This document shows positions 56,607 through 64,000 of a stretch of 64,000 bases of DNA, piece after piece. The notes under the pieces are model-generated. The model was not told where the DNA came from, did no database searches, and saw only the letters and a list, made by a program, of their open reading frames with translations. The stretch covers positions 1 through 64,000 of the forward strand of contig NZ_JPQU01000011.1 in assembly GCF_000737245.1 (NCBI RefSeq). Reading direction: 5' to 3'. Position 1 is the stretch's first letter. Each line of letters begins with the position of its first letter. A program made the translations under genes and the position numbers. This DNA comes from Pseudomonas syringae. Its GTDB lineage: Bacteria > Pseudomonadota > Gammaproteobacteria > Pseudomonadales > Pseudomonadaceae.

Positions 56607-56813
56607 ATGAGCTTCGACTGGCACAGCACCCCCATCTCCCGGGACACTCCCGTGGACAAAGGCTACAAGAACACCCAGCGCGTGCGGCGCTTTCTGATCG
56701 AGCAGTGCGGTGCCGAGTTCAAGTTCGACCGCCCGTTTATGGCCTGGATCAAAGACGGTCGGCCGAAAACCATGGGTGATGTCGCCGACGAGTGGCTGCG
56801 CCGTCAAAGCTGA
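56607..56813 (+). CDS. DUF6434-type small protein (68 aa)
   Basis: The 68-residue product has KGYKNTQRVRRFLIEQCGAE followed by FKFDRPFMAWIKDGRPKTMG and a final ADEWLRR. This matches a small Pfam family I recall as DUF6434, often fused to a SAP DNA-binding domain. Here only this domain is present. AAGGAA lies before ATG 56607. It converges on the membrane-protein gene at 56815. Function unknown. Confidence 0.8.
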   Translation: MSFDWHSTPISRDTPVDKGYKNTQRVRRFLIEQCGAEFKFDRPFMAWIKDGRPKTMGDVADEWLRRQS

Positions 56814-56814
56814 A

Positions 56815-57159
56815 TCAATTAGCCCTGAAGCCCCAGACTATTTCCACCACCCGCACGGCGATGAGCAGGTAGAGCAAACAGAAGAACACCTGCAGCAGCC
56901 TGTGATAGCGCAGCTTCGCCAGGCGGCGCAGGCCATCGCTGATATTCAACAACATCAGCACGGCGGACACTGCTATCAGGCCCACCCCCGTCAATTGAGA
57001 ACCCCACAGAGCCATCAGAACCTTCTGATTGCCGTTGAGCGCGTTGCTGCCTGCGGCAAACAGCAACGCGCAGACCAGCAGGTTTTTGACGTTATCGAAC
57101 ACCTTGGTATTCAGATCCTGGTCCAGCAGATCCAGATACCGCCTCCAAATCTTCCTCAT
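56815..57159 (-). CDS. Small three-helix membrane protein (114 aa)
   Basis: A 114-residue inner-membrane protein with three hydrophobic segments (NLLVCALLFAAGSNAL, LTGVGLIAVSAVLMLL, LLQVFFCLLYLLIAVRVVEI) after a charged N-terminus (MRKIWRRYLDLLDQDL). No family recognised. AAGGT precedes ATG 57159 at a loose distance. The stop is within 2 bp of the convergent DUF6434 stop. Confidence 0.75.
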   Translation of the reverse strand: MRKIWRRYLDLLDQDLNTKVFDNVKNLLVCALLFAAGSNALNGNQKVLMALWGSQLTGVGLIAVSAVLMLLNISDGLRRLAKLRYHRLLQVFFCLLYLLIAVRVVEIVWGFRAN

Positions 57160-57247
57160 GCTTTCGCTACCTTTGCTTGAGCATCAGCCGCAGAGAAATG
57201 CTTGAGGAAGAATAGGTGTCAATCACGCTGAGCGCCTTGGCGAATGG

Positions 57248-58648
57248 TCAGACCAGCGAAGTTATCCCCAGCGCCTCGGCGCACACCTGCAAGGATCGCT
57301 GTTGTGTGTCGGCGTAGAGTTTCAATTCGTTGATGGTGTTGCGCCCCAGCGCCCGCTGAAAATCCTGCTGGTTGGAGTTGGTGTTGTAGTGGGCTTGGGC
57401 GTCATCGCCGAGGTTGGACTGGAAGATCCCCGCCGCGCTGACCGGCAGAAAGTCTTCGTACACCAGCGGCTCGTAGCTGATGTATCCCGCGCTGATCAAC
57501 TGCTCCAGATCCGCGCCAGATTGTGCGCCCGCGCCTTTCTCAAGGGCTTTCTCTGCGGCGAAGTAACGGAAGTAGGCCAAATCCTGGGCTCGCATCTGCT
57601 CGTAGCTGTCCGGGAAGTCCTTGAAGGTTTTCTCCAGAATCTGCGCATAGCGCACGGCATTGGCTTCGTTGGGAAACTCGCCCAGCTCCTCGCGAGCGAC
57701 ATTCAACAGCTGGTCATACAGTTCGCGACCTTTGGGGGTGAGCGCTGCGCCACGTTGCTCGATTTCCCCGAAGCGTGCCGAATGGCTGCCGGACTCATTG
57801 TCGGACTGGCCTACGAAAGTGATGGACTCTTCCAGGGCCTTGAAACTGGTCTGGCGCAGCAGAATAGGGCAATTGCGACGCGGTGGGCCTTCAACTACGG
57901 CTTTGGGAGTGATGCCCTTTTTCGGCATGCCGTCTTGCACCACATCAATGTCCAGAGTGCGTGGCGTCAGATGGTTGATGTGCGGCCCGTGAAACGCCAC
58001 CACATCGGCAATCAACCGGTGCTGAGCGTTGAGTTGCTTGTATTCGTCCAGAGTGACAGTGGCGGTGTTGTGCCAGCGGAAGGTCTCCAGCGCCTGCCGG
58101 ACGAAATCCTCGGCGTCGGCTTCAGTCAGGCCGCCATCAGTTTCGGATTTTTCGATCAGCTCCATGGCCCGGGGAGTGAAGATATTACGTTTGCTCAATA
58201 CGTCGCTGGCGAAGGCGCGCAATTGGAGATTGTCGATCAGCTCCAGGCGCAGCAGCGACGTGAAAACCCGAAACGGACTGACTTGCAGCGCCTCTTCATG
58301 CACCGCTCGAAAGGCAGTGGAATGCACCGGTACGCCTGCCGGTGTGAGATCGTAATAACCCACCGGCTCCATGCCCATGACGGCGAACAGCCGGCCCAGG
58401 GTTGCCAGCTCGTTGGCCGTGCCGACCCGGATTGCACCGTGGCGCTCCATGTCCAGACGCTGGATTTCCCCTGTCTGTGTCAGGCTGCGGGCAATCTGCG
58501 AATCACTGGCCAACACGGCCTCATTGGTCTCTGCCACCAGCTCCAGCAGCGTCCCGTAAAGCGGCACTTCGGCCTTGTACATCTGCGACATGGCTCGGGA
58601 AAAACTGGCTCGGATCTCGTCACGGTTTGCAAAGCTTGCAGCAGTCAT
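57248..58648 (-). CDS. hglS: 2-oxoadipate dioxygenase/decarboxylase HglS (DUF1338)
   Basis: The 466-residue enzyme matches the HglS/YdcJ family. His70 and Arg74 in ERHGAIRVG, His226 in HINHLTPRTLDID and Glu295 in RFGEIEQRG sit at or within one residue of the iron ligands and substrate arginine described for P. putida HglS. It converts 2-oxoadipate with oxygen to D-2-hydroxyglutarate and CO2, closing the D-lysine/2-aminoadipate route. GGAG lies before ATG 58648. It is on the same strand as the aminotransferase at 58834, with a REPIN between them, and near the pipecolate oxidase, so these form a lysine-catabolism group. Confidence 0.9.
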   Translation of the reverse strand: MTAASFANRDEIRASFSRAMSQMYKAEVPLYGTLLELVAETNEAVLASDSQIARSLTQTGEIQRLDMERHGAIRVGTANELATLGRLFAVMGMEPVGYYDLTPAGVPVHSTAFRAVHEEALQVSPFRVFTSLLRLELIDNLQLRAFASDVLSKRNIFTPRAMELIEKSETDGGLTEADAEDFVRQALETFRWHNTATVTLDEYKQLNAQHRLIADVVAFHGPHINHLTPRTLDIDVVQDGMPKKGITPKAVVEGPPRRNCPILLRQTSFKALEESITFVGQSDNESGSHSARFGEIEQRGAALTPKGRELYDQLLNVAREELGEFPNEANAVRYAQILEKTFKDFPDSYEQMRAQDLAYFRYFAAEKALEKGAGAQSGADLEQLISAGYISYEPLVYEDFLPVSAAGIFQSNLGDDAQAHYNTNSNQQDFQRALGRNTINELKLYADTQQRSLQVCAEALGITSLV

Positions 58649-58693
58649 TGCGATGATTCTCCACAGCGATAATTTCGAAAAACGATCAACCCC

Positions 58694-58786
58694 AGTAGGA
58701 GCGCGCTTGCCCGCGATGGCGTCAGCATGGTCAATGCATCTTCATCGCCTGACAAATTGCCATCGCGGGCAAGCGCGCTCCTACTG
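58694..58786. repeat. REPIN (AGTAGGAGCGCGCTTGCCCG family)
   Basis: Inverted arms AGTAGGAGCGCGCTTGCCCG and CGGGCAAGCGCGCTCCTACT with a spacer of about 45 bp. It lies within the probable amaC-hglS transcript. Confidence 0.92.
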
Positions 58787-58833
58787 GGCCTATGTTTGCT
58801 GCGCTACAGCGCAATATCCAATAGGTATCGGCG

Positions 58834-60084
58834 TTACTGAAGCTGCGCCAAACACCGCTCAAAAATGTCCAGGCCTTCACTCAATATCTCAGGCTCGATG
58901 GTCAACGGCGCGAGCAGGCGAATGATGTGCCGGGCCTTGCCGCTGGGCATCAACAGCAGCCCGGCATCCCGGGCTGCCTCCAGCAATTGGGCGAGTTGCT
59001 GCGTGCCGGGCGCACCGTCCGGGGTCATCAGCTCGATACCGCGCATCGCGCCCACGCCTGTCAGGCGCCCCAGGTACGGCGACAGCTTGTTCGCCTGCCA
59101 GGCCTGATAACGGCTGACGATCATGTTTTCCTGCATTTCCCCCCAGGACGACAAATTTTCATCGCTCATCTGCTCAAGGCTGGCGACGCCCGCAGCGCAG
59201 GCAATCGGGTTGCCCGAATAGGTTCCGCCCAAACCGCCCTTGGGCAAGGTATCCATTAGCGCCCGACGTCCGACAACCGCACCCAGCGGAATCCCGCCTG
59301 CGATGCTTTTGCCCAACAGGATCAGATCCGGCTCAATACCCAGCCGCGTAAAGGCAAAACGCTGGCCGGTACGACCGAAGCCGGACTGGATTTCATCGGC
59401 GATGATTAGAATGCCTTTTTCATCGCAGAATTTACGTAGCGCTTGGGCGAATGCGGGCTCCATGGCCAGAAAACCGCCTTCGCCCTGAACCGCTTCGAGG
59501 ATGAAACAGGCGACGTCATTCACATCGATTTCGACGCTGAACAAGCGGTCCATGGCTTTGAGCGCTTGCTCGGTGGTCACGCCGTTATCCTGGCTTGGGA
59601 ATGGAATATGAAACACCGGGCCCGGCAGGACGCCGACCTTTTGCTTGTAGGGCGCGACCTTGCCATTGAGATTGAGCGTCGCCAGGGTACGACCATGAAA
59701 CCCGCCATCAAAGGCAATGATCGCCGTCTTGCCGGTGGCGCCCCGCACAATCTTCAGCGCGTTTTCCGCCGCTTCCGCACCGCTGTTGGTGAGCATGCCG
59801 CTGAGTGGATAGGAGACCGGAACAAATTTTTCCAGGGCGTCCATGAAGCGCGTATACGGCGCATGAGGCACGGCGTTGAAACAATAGTGGGTCAGTTTTG
59901 TCGCCTGATCCTGAATGGCCGCCACAACTTGCGGATTGCAATGCCCCAAGTTCAACACGCCAATACCTCCGACGAAATCGATATAACGCTTGTTGTCGGT
60001 GTCCCAGACTTCAGCATTTTTGCCGTGGGACAACGTCAGAGGATGCACATGGGAAATAGACTGGCTGATGTTTTCGCGGCTCAT
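58834..60084 (-). CDS. amaC: 2-aminoadipate/4-aminobutyrate aminotransferase (AmaC/GabT-like)
   Basis: The 416-residue class III PLP aminotransferase has NSGAEAAENA, the PLP-contact pair Asp230-Glu231 in IIADEIQSGFGRTG, and the Schiff-base Lys259 in LLGKSIAGGIPLG. By general family it is a GABA transaminase. The adjacent hglS gene and remembered similarity to P. putida AmaC suggest it acts on 2-aminoadipate, giving the 2-oxoadipate that HglS uses. GabT in another pathway remains possible. ATG 60084 is weakly preceded by a ribosome site. An inverted repeat lies about 80-110 bp upstream. Confidence 0.82.
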   Translation of the reverse strand: MSRENISQSISHVHPLTLSHGKNAEVWDTDNKRYIDFVGGIGVLNLGHCNPQVVAAIQDQATKLTHYCFNAVPHAPYTRFMDALEKFVPVSYPLSGMLTNSGAEAAENALKIVRGATGKTAIIAFDGGFHGRTLATLNLNGKVAPYKQKVGVLPGPVFHIPFPSQDNGVTTEQALKAMDRLFSVEIDVNDVACFILEAVQGEGGFLAMEPAFAQALRKFCDEKGILIIADEIQSGFGRTGQRFAFTRLGIEPDLILLGKSIAGGIPLGAVVGRRALMDTLPKGGLGGTYSGNPIACAAGVASLEQMSDENLSSWGEMQENMIVSRYQAWQANKLSPYLGRLTGVGAMRGIELMTPDGAPGTQQLAQLLEAARDAGLLLMPSGKARHIIRLLAPLTIEPEILSEGLDIFERCLAQLQ

Positions 60085-60165
60085 GATCGCTGCCCACTCG
60101 CGGCTGCAACGACATTCAATGCCGGTGAGAGTGGGCGATCAATACAGCGCATGGGCGAAGACATT

Positions 60166-60196
60166 AGGGGCAACCTTCTTGAGAGATGTTGCCCCT
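60166..60196. promoter_or_regulatory. Inverted repeat upstream of the aminotransferase gene
   Basis: AGGGGCAAC-CTTCTTGAGAGAT-GTTGCCCCT is a perfect 9-bp inverted repeat with a 13-base centre. On the minus strand it is directly preceded by TTATATA, like a -10 box. It could be an operator or a 5' stem-loop of the transcript. Confidence 0.5.
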
Positions 60197-60315
60197 ATAT
60201 AAGCGAGGAAGGCCGACTAGCCACAAGCGAAATAAACTCGCGCCGTCATTCCATTAAGTCGGGAAGTGGACTGTGGGGTGTTGGCCGCAGGCAAATGAGC
60301 CGACTGCAAAAACCG

Positions 60316-60702
60316 TCAGATCCATACATCGTTGACCGCTGTTCTGTCGCTGTCCTCATGGCCGGTATTCAACACGCCGCGCGGCTCGATCAACAGCAGT
60401 TTTACTTCGTGTTCAGCACTGGGTTTATGCTCGATACCCTTGCCGACTACATACATTTCGCCCGCTGCGATCATGACGAAGCCATCGCGAAAATCGATGC
60501 GCAACTCGCCTTCCAGAACGATGAAGGTTTCATCGGTATCGACGTGGGAGTGCCAGATAAAATCGCCCTGAATCTTCACGATTTTGAATTGATAGTCGTT
60601 CATCTCGGCAACGACTTTCGGCGTCCATTGCTCATTGAAGAGTGCGTACTTCGCGGCGAAATTAATCGCGGAATAGGAGGGGGCAGATGTGCTGGTTTCC
60701 AT
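60316..60702 (-). CDS. Cupin-domain protein
   Basis: A 128-residue single-domain cupin. The metal-binding motif 1 is visible as WHSHVDTDETFIVLEGELRI (H-x-H-x5-E) and motif 2 as the HKP segment after GKGIE. Such small cupins bind a metal and may be sugar or small-molecule isomerases, dioxygenases or sensors. It lies downstream of, and on the same strand as, the AraC gene, 89 bp apart, so the two may be linked. Substrate unknown. Confidence 0.88.
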   Translation of the reverse strand: METSTSAPSYSAINFAAKYALFNEQWTPKVVAEMNDYQFKIVKIQGDFIWHSHVDTDETFIVLEGELRIDFRDGFVMIAAGEMYVVGKGIEHKPSAEHEVKLLLIEPRGVLNTGHEDSDRTAVNDVWI

Positions 60703-60791
60703 GACTGTGCTCGCTGTTCATTGAAGATGCGACAACCTTAATCATGGGCGAGAGGTGTGTATTGCATGATCGTGCAACTTTGAGCGAGTGC

Positions 60792-61604
60792 TCAGGCGCG
60801 CCCGAGCATTTTTAACCAGCGTGCGGGGGAAATACCGAATGTCTGGCTGTATTGTCGCGTCATGTGGCTTTGATCAAAAAAACCACAGGCCAGCGCAGCA
60901 TCACTCAAAGGATGTCCGACGAGCAGCAAGCGGCGCACGGTGTCCAGGCGTCGCTGGGTGATATAGCGATAAGGGCTGGTGCCGTACAGCGCGCGAAAAT
61001 CTCGGGACAGACTCCATCGATCACGACCGCTGGCAGCAACTAGATCGTCCAGGGTGATGATCTGATTCAGGGAGTCATGAATATAGAGTCGGGCCCTTTC
61101 AGCCGCCGCGTAGTCCAGCGCCCGTCGCCCTCTGCGATTGCCAGCGGCGAAATCCAGCGCCAGGGCCAGATCATAGATCGCGTCTTCTTCTTCCAGCGGA
61201 TCAATGGCTTCCTCCATGCTTCTGAGCAAAGCGCTGGTGGCCGCGAACAGACGCGGATCGTTGGACAATCCGCCAGCGATGAAGGGTAACGACTTACCGC
61301 CCAACACCTGCTGAATCAAAGAAGGCTCGATGTAGAACATCCGGTAATGAAAGCCCGCCTCTGTGCCAGCTTCGCCGTCGTGCAGTTCATCCGGGTGCAG
61401 AACCATTGTTCCGCCCGGCAGGCTGTGACATTTGCCGTTGCGATACTGAAAGCTTTGTACGCCCGACAACGTGCGGCCGATCGCGTAAGTATCGTGGCGA
61501 TGAGGGGTGTAACCATGGCCACCGAAATACGCTTCAATGCGTTCCATCTTCGGCGACCGCGGCGCTCGCAGCAGCCAATCGCGGGTGGTGCGATCGTTGG
61601 CCAT
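60792..61604 (-). CDS. AraC-family transcriptional regulator
   Basis: The 270-residue product has an N-terminal cupin-like sensing domain (PHRHDTYAIGRTLSGVQSFQ, LHPDELHDGE) and a C-terminal AraC double helix-turn-helix (ITLDDLVAASGRDRWSLSRD, LSDAALACGFFDQSHMTRQY). It likely controls the adjacent cupin gene or a transport gene outside the window. ATG 61604 is the natural family start; the frame is open 72 codons upstream into non-conserved sequence. Ribosome site weak. Confidence 0.9.
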   Translation of the reverse strand: MANDRTTRDWLLRAPRSPKMERIEAYFGGHGYTPHRHDTYAIGRTLSGVQSFQYRNGKCHSLPGGTMVLHPDELHDGEAGTEAGFHYRMFYIEPSLIQQVLGGKSLPFIAGGLSNDPRLFAATSALLRSMEEAIDPLEEEDAIYDLALALDFAAGNRRGRRALDYAAAERARLYIHDSLNQIITLDDLVAASGRDRWSLSRDFRALYGTSPYRYITQRRLDTVRRLLLVGHPLSDAALACGFFDQSHMTRQYSQTFGISPARWLKMLGRA

Positions 61605-62017
61605 TTGATTCGAAACCCTGATTGCGGATGGGCACACCATAGCCAAAAAGCTGAGCCAATGGCAGTGCGTGAGTTTGGGAGGGCGCTTTCGTGACAAAAA
61701 AGGTGGGAGCTGTACGCGGGGGAGTGACCGATCCACCAGATAAAATCGGCACACCCGGAAATGCGTCACGTACAGCCGCCCTAAAGCAGACAGGTAGATG
61801 TCTGAAATGGAGAAGTACAAGCTCGGGTGCCATCCGTCGACGTCACCCGGTCACTGTTGTAATGACGGGCCGCAGATTAGAGAGCCGACCCTCGGTAAAC
61901 AAGCGCTTGAGCAGCGTTTGAAGAAAATCAGAATTTTCCTACATTGCAGGGGGAGGGGGACGACGCTGATAGGTAACGTATGATGGCGTTCATCGAAAAA
62001 TCACCCAGGAAATCTAC
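61605..62017. other. Intergenic region between AraC and the 62018 gene
   Basis: This 413-bp gap holds the divergent promoters. I found no REP pair, no gene and no strong terminator. A sigma-70-like TTGAAG ... TACATT pair at about 61918-61945 could drive the 62018 gene. CAGGAAAT before 62018 is the ribosome site. Confidence 0.45.
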
Positions 62018-62374
62018 ATGCTGTTGAGCAAGCGCGATCAGGCGCGAATCGAACGCCGCCTGGCGGCCACCTTGACCGAGGCGTGCGAGACCGCCAAGTC
62101 AGAGATCGTCGGCTTTTCCTGGCTGACCCACGAAGTGGATTACGCAGCATTTCCTGCCAGCCTGCGGGTTGTGTGGATTTTCGACACGCAGGTCAATAAA
62201 GACCAGGCGCTCGCTGTTGGCCAGCGAGAACGCATGGTCGAGCTGACTGCCGTTGCTTTGGAGGCCGCAGATGTCGCGGTTAAAAACGTGGCCGCTCACG
62301 TGCAGTTCGACAGCGAAGAGCAATGCCAGCGGGCCAACGGCGGCAACTGGCAGCAACGTCTGGCGCGAGGTTGA
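62018..62374 (+). CDS. Conserved hypothetical protein (118 aa)
   Basis: A 118-residue soluble protein with no signal peptide or membrane segment. A charged, helical start (MLLSKRDQARIERRLAATLT) precedes a mixed alpha/beta part (SLRVVWIFDT). AGGAAA lies before ATG 62018. The DUF1289 gene follows 3 bp later on the same strand, so both are one unit. I do not recognise the family. Confidence 0.75.
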   Translation: MLLSKRDQARIERRLAATLTEACETAKSEIVGFSWLTHEVDYAAFPASLRVVWIFDTQVNKDQALAVGQRERMVELTAVALEAADVAVKNVAAHVQFDSEEQCQRANGGNWQQRLARG

Positions 62375-62377
62375 CCC

Positions 62378-62560
62378 GTGGCCAAGGACATCGAAAACCC
62401 ATGCATTTCCGTCTGCCAGCTCAGTGGTGATCTGTGTGTCAGTTGCGGTCGCAACAAGGAAGACATCAGGAAGTGGCGTCGCATGAACCGACCGGAAAAA
62501 ATGGCCGCCGTGCAGCGAGCCAGTCAACGTCTGAAGAGCCTCAACAAAAAGAAAAGCTGA
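62378..62560 (+). CDS. DUF1289 family small protein
   Basis: A 60-residue protein with the cysteine pattern C-x3-C-x6-C-x2-C (NPCISVCQLSGDLCVSCGRN) and KWRRMNRPEK that mark DUF1289, probably a small metal- or iron-sulphur-binding protein. The start is GTG 62378, 3 bp after the previous stop. Function unknown. Confidence 0.88.
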   Translation: MAKDIENPCISVCQLSGDLCVSCGRNKEDIRKWRRMNRPEKMAAVQRASQRLKSLNKKKS

Positions 62561-62665
62561 GTCGAGCAGTCGTGTGAAACCTGCTTCGCTCTGCAATACT
62601 TCGCCAAACTGTCCTGTAACCCGACGCTGGCGAGTCTCAGTTCCCGCTTGTCACCTGGAGCGTTC

Positions 62666-63214
62666 ATGCAAACAAAAAGCCTGCTGTTGTCGTTGCTCAT
62701 CAGCCTGTTCGCCGTTTTTCAGGCCAACGCGGCAGATAAAACCTGCGCCGATGCCATCGGCCAAAAGCGTGCAGAGGTGTTGGTCAAACAATGCACCAGC
62801 GTCTCTCCGGCGACTCGACCGCCTTGCAACGTGGCCAACAGCTGCGAGTTGATCAACAGCGAAGTCGAACGAGGCTGCGGCTTGCTGGGCGACGACCCGA
62901 ACGCGCCGGACTTCTGCCGTTTCACCCTGACTAAGCCGGAAACCTTCCAGGGCGCGCTGATTTCTGGCAACGGAATCGAGGATTACACCGTCACCGTCTT
63001 GCTCAACGACGGCCGCCGTTTCAGCGCTTATTGCGATGGCAAATGCGGTTCCTGGTTCATCGCCGAAGACGAAGGGGAAGCCAGCTTGCTGCCAGCGATG
63101 ATCGGCAAAACCGTGAAAGTCACCATCGCCAGCGAGCTCAACAACGACCGCATCGCCGGGCCGGCAGGGGACGAAAAGCTCATCTTTGTGAAGAAAATCG
63201 AGGTGGTGAAGTAA
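62666..63214 (+). CDS. Exported cysteine-rich hypothetical protein (182 aa)
   Basis: A 182-residue protein with signal peptide 1-22 (ending FQANAA), followed by eight cysteines in the mature part (for example PPCNVANSCEL and DGKCGSWF), which suggests disulphide bonds in the periplasm. The C-terminal part has a beta-rich segment (TVTVLLNDGRRFSAYCDG). CTGGAG lies before ATG 62666. It follows DUF1289 on the same strand after 105 bp. Family not recognised. Confidence 0.8.
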   Translation: MQTKSLLLSLLISLFAVFQANAADKTCADAIGQKRAEVLVKQCTSVSPATRPPCNVANSCELINSEVERGCGLLGDDPNAPDFCRFTLTKPETFQGALISGNGIEDYTVTVLLNDGRRFSAYCDGKCGSWFIAEDEGEASLLPAMIGKTVKVTIASELNNDRIAGPAGDEKLIFVKKIEVVK

Positions 63215-63234
63215 TAGCGGCTAGTTGTTTTTCT

Positions 63235-63900
63235 GTGGGAGCGATCGGGGTGGCGCTCCACCTTGCTCGCGAAGGGGCCAGTACATTCAATGCATCTGCT
63301 TGCCAGGTAAACCGCCTTCGCGAGCAAGCTCGCTCCCACAGGATCAAGTTCAACCACAAATCCGTGGGAGCAAGCTTGCTTGCGAAGGGGCCAGTACATT
63401 CATGCATCTGCTTGCCAGGTAAACCGCCTTCGCGAGCAAGCTCGCTCCCACAGGATCAAGTTCAACCACAAATCCGTGGGAGCAAGCTTGCTTGCGAAGG
63501 GGCCAGTACATTCATGCGTCTGCTTGCCAGGTAAACCGCCTTCGCGAGCAAGCTCGCTTCCACAGGATCAAGTTCAACCACAAATCCGTGGGAGCAAGCT
63601 TGCTTGCGAAGGGGCCAGTACATCCATGCATCTGCTTGCCAGGTAAACCGCCTTCGCGAGCAAGCTCGCTCCCACAGGATCAAGTTCAACCACAAATCCG
63701 TGGGAGCAAGCTTGCTTGCGAAGGGGCCAGTACATTCATGCGTCTGCTTGCCAGGTAAACCGCCTTCGCGAGCAAGCTCGCTTCCACAGGATCAAGTTCA
63801 ACCACAAATCGGTGGGAGCAAGCTTGCTTGCGAAGGGGCCAGTACATTCGTGCGTCTGCTTGCCAGGTAAACCGCCTTCGCGAGCAAGCTCGCTTCCACA
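63235..63900 (+). repeat. Tandem array of six REPIN units
   Basis: GTGGGAGCAAGCTTGCTTGC starts at 63364, 63476, 63588, 63700 and 63812, an exact 112-bp period. A sixth, first copy at 63235 carries about 17 extra bases that include GGTGG-CGCT-CCACC. Each unit is a full REPIN: left arm, spacer with GCTTGCCAGGTAAACC, right arm GCGAGCAAGCTCGCTCCCAC, then a constant ATCAAGTTCAACCACAAATC linker. Variant bases alternate between two forms, which suggests amplification as 224-bp dimers. Open frames across it are artefacts. Confidence 0.95.
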
Positions 63901-63939
63901 GATCTTATGTTGCTGTGCTCTGGGGCGTGTGCTGGAACG

Positions 63940-64000
63940 CTACTTCTGCGCTGGAAAACCTTCCAGCCGCGCCTGCACCGCATCATCAAAAATCATATAC
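63940..64000 (-). CDS. 3' end of a truncated minus-strand gene
   Basis: Reading the minus strand from the window edge, an open frame ends YMIFDDAVQARLEGFPAQ followed by Lys and TAG (stop at 63940-63942). The rest lies outside the window. Twenty residues are too few to name a family. Confidence 0.45.
   Translation of the reverse strand, partial: YMIFDDAVQARLEGFPAQK

Noticed and set aside
61691..61983. Short open frames in the AraC-62018 gap
   Set aside because: No ribosome site, arginine/serine-rich composition of random GC frames, and no family resemblance.
63235..63900. CRISPR array
   Set aside because: The repeat unit is 112 bp, fully palindromic REPIN sequence, and the spacers are not unique; no cas genes.

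Overview
This window looks like a chromosomal segment of a Pseudomonas of the fluorescens/putida type. The evidence is GC-rich coding on both strands, many REP/REPIN palindromes of the known Pseudomonas kinds (arms such as GTGGGAGCGAGCTTGCTCGC and TGTAGGAGCGCGCTTGCCCG), and a gene order that, from memory, follows the P. aeruginosa block PA4493-PA4519 (roxR, roxS, PA4495, dppA genes, opdP, dppBCDF, piuB-like, piuA, piuC, PA4516, speC). I saw no rRNA, tRNA, CRISPR array, integrase or transposase.

Layout. 1-5.8 kb: a LysR regulator, an atypical SDR enzyme, gamma-glutamyltransferase and release factor 3. 6.1-9.6 kb: a four-gene OpuC-type compatible-solute ABC importer. 10-12.4 kb: a TonB siderophore receptor with a signalling domain but no local sigma/anti-sigma pair. 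12.5-14.1 kb: ornithine decarboxylase behind a long leader with an internal terminator-like hairpin. 14.2-17.7 kb: an AT-richer cassette that resembles the two-component alpha-xenorhabdolysin pore-forming toxin (XaxA, XaxB) plus a third unrecognised gene, with degenerate REP sequences of one family at both ends. 17.7-24.4 kb: the piu iron-uptake locus (Sel1-repeat protein, PiuC, PiuA, PepSY flavoprotein reductase). 24.5-37.4 kb: a di/oligopeptide importer with four periplasmic binding proteins and an OprD-family porin. 37.6-39.1 kb: an inserted HET-C-domain protein. 39.4-44 kb: a SIMPL protein, the RoxS/RoxR redox two-component system and a YddA/SbmA-like ABC exporter. 44.1-49.6 kb: galactarate/glucarate use (FadR-type regulator, 5-keto-4-deoxyglucarate dehydratase, MFS transporter, galactarate dehydratase). 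49.7-54.6 kb: a Yip1 membrane protein, a zinc alcohol dehydrogenase, an overlapping alpha/beta hydrolase and DUF3182 pair, and two small proteins. 55-60 kb: a lysine-catabolism group (L-pipecolate oxidase-like, 2-oxoadipate dioxygenase HglS, 2-aminoadipate aminotransferase-like). 60-63.2 kb: cupin, AraC regulator, small conserved proteins. 63.2-63.9 kb: a tandem array of six REPIN units.

The genes work as nutrient and stress modules: solute import, iron import with cytoplasmic or membrane reduction, peptide import through a dedicated porin, sugar-acid and lysine breakdown, and redox sensing. The most novel parts are the Xax-like toxin cassette with its third gene and REP-flanked position, the HET-C insertion in the peptide locus, the speC leader hairpin, a candidate small RNA near 54.8 kb, and the tandem REPIN arrays.
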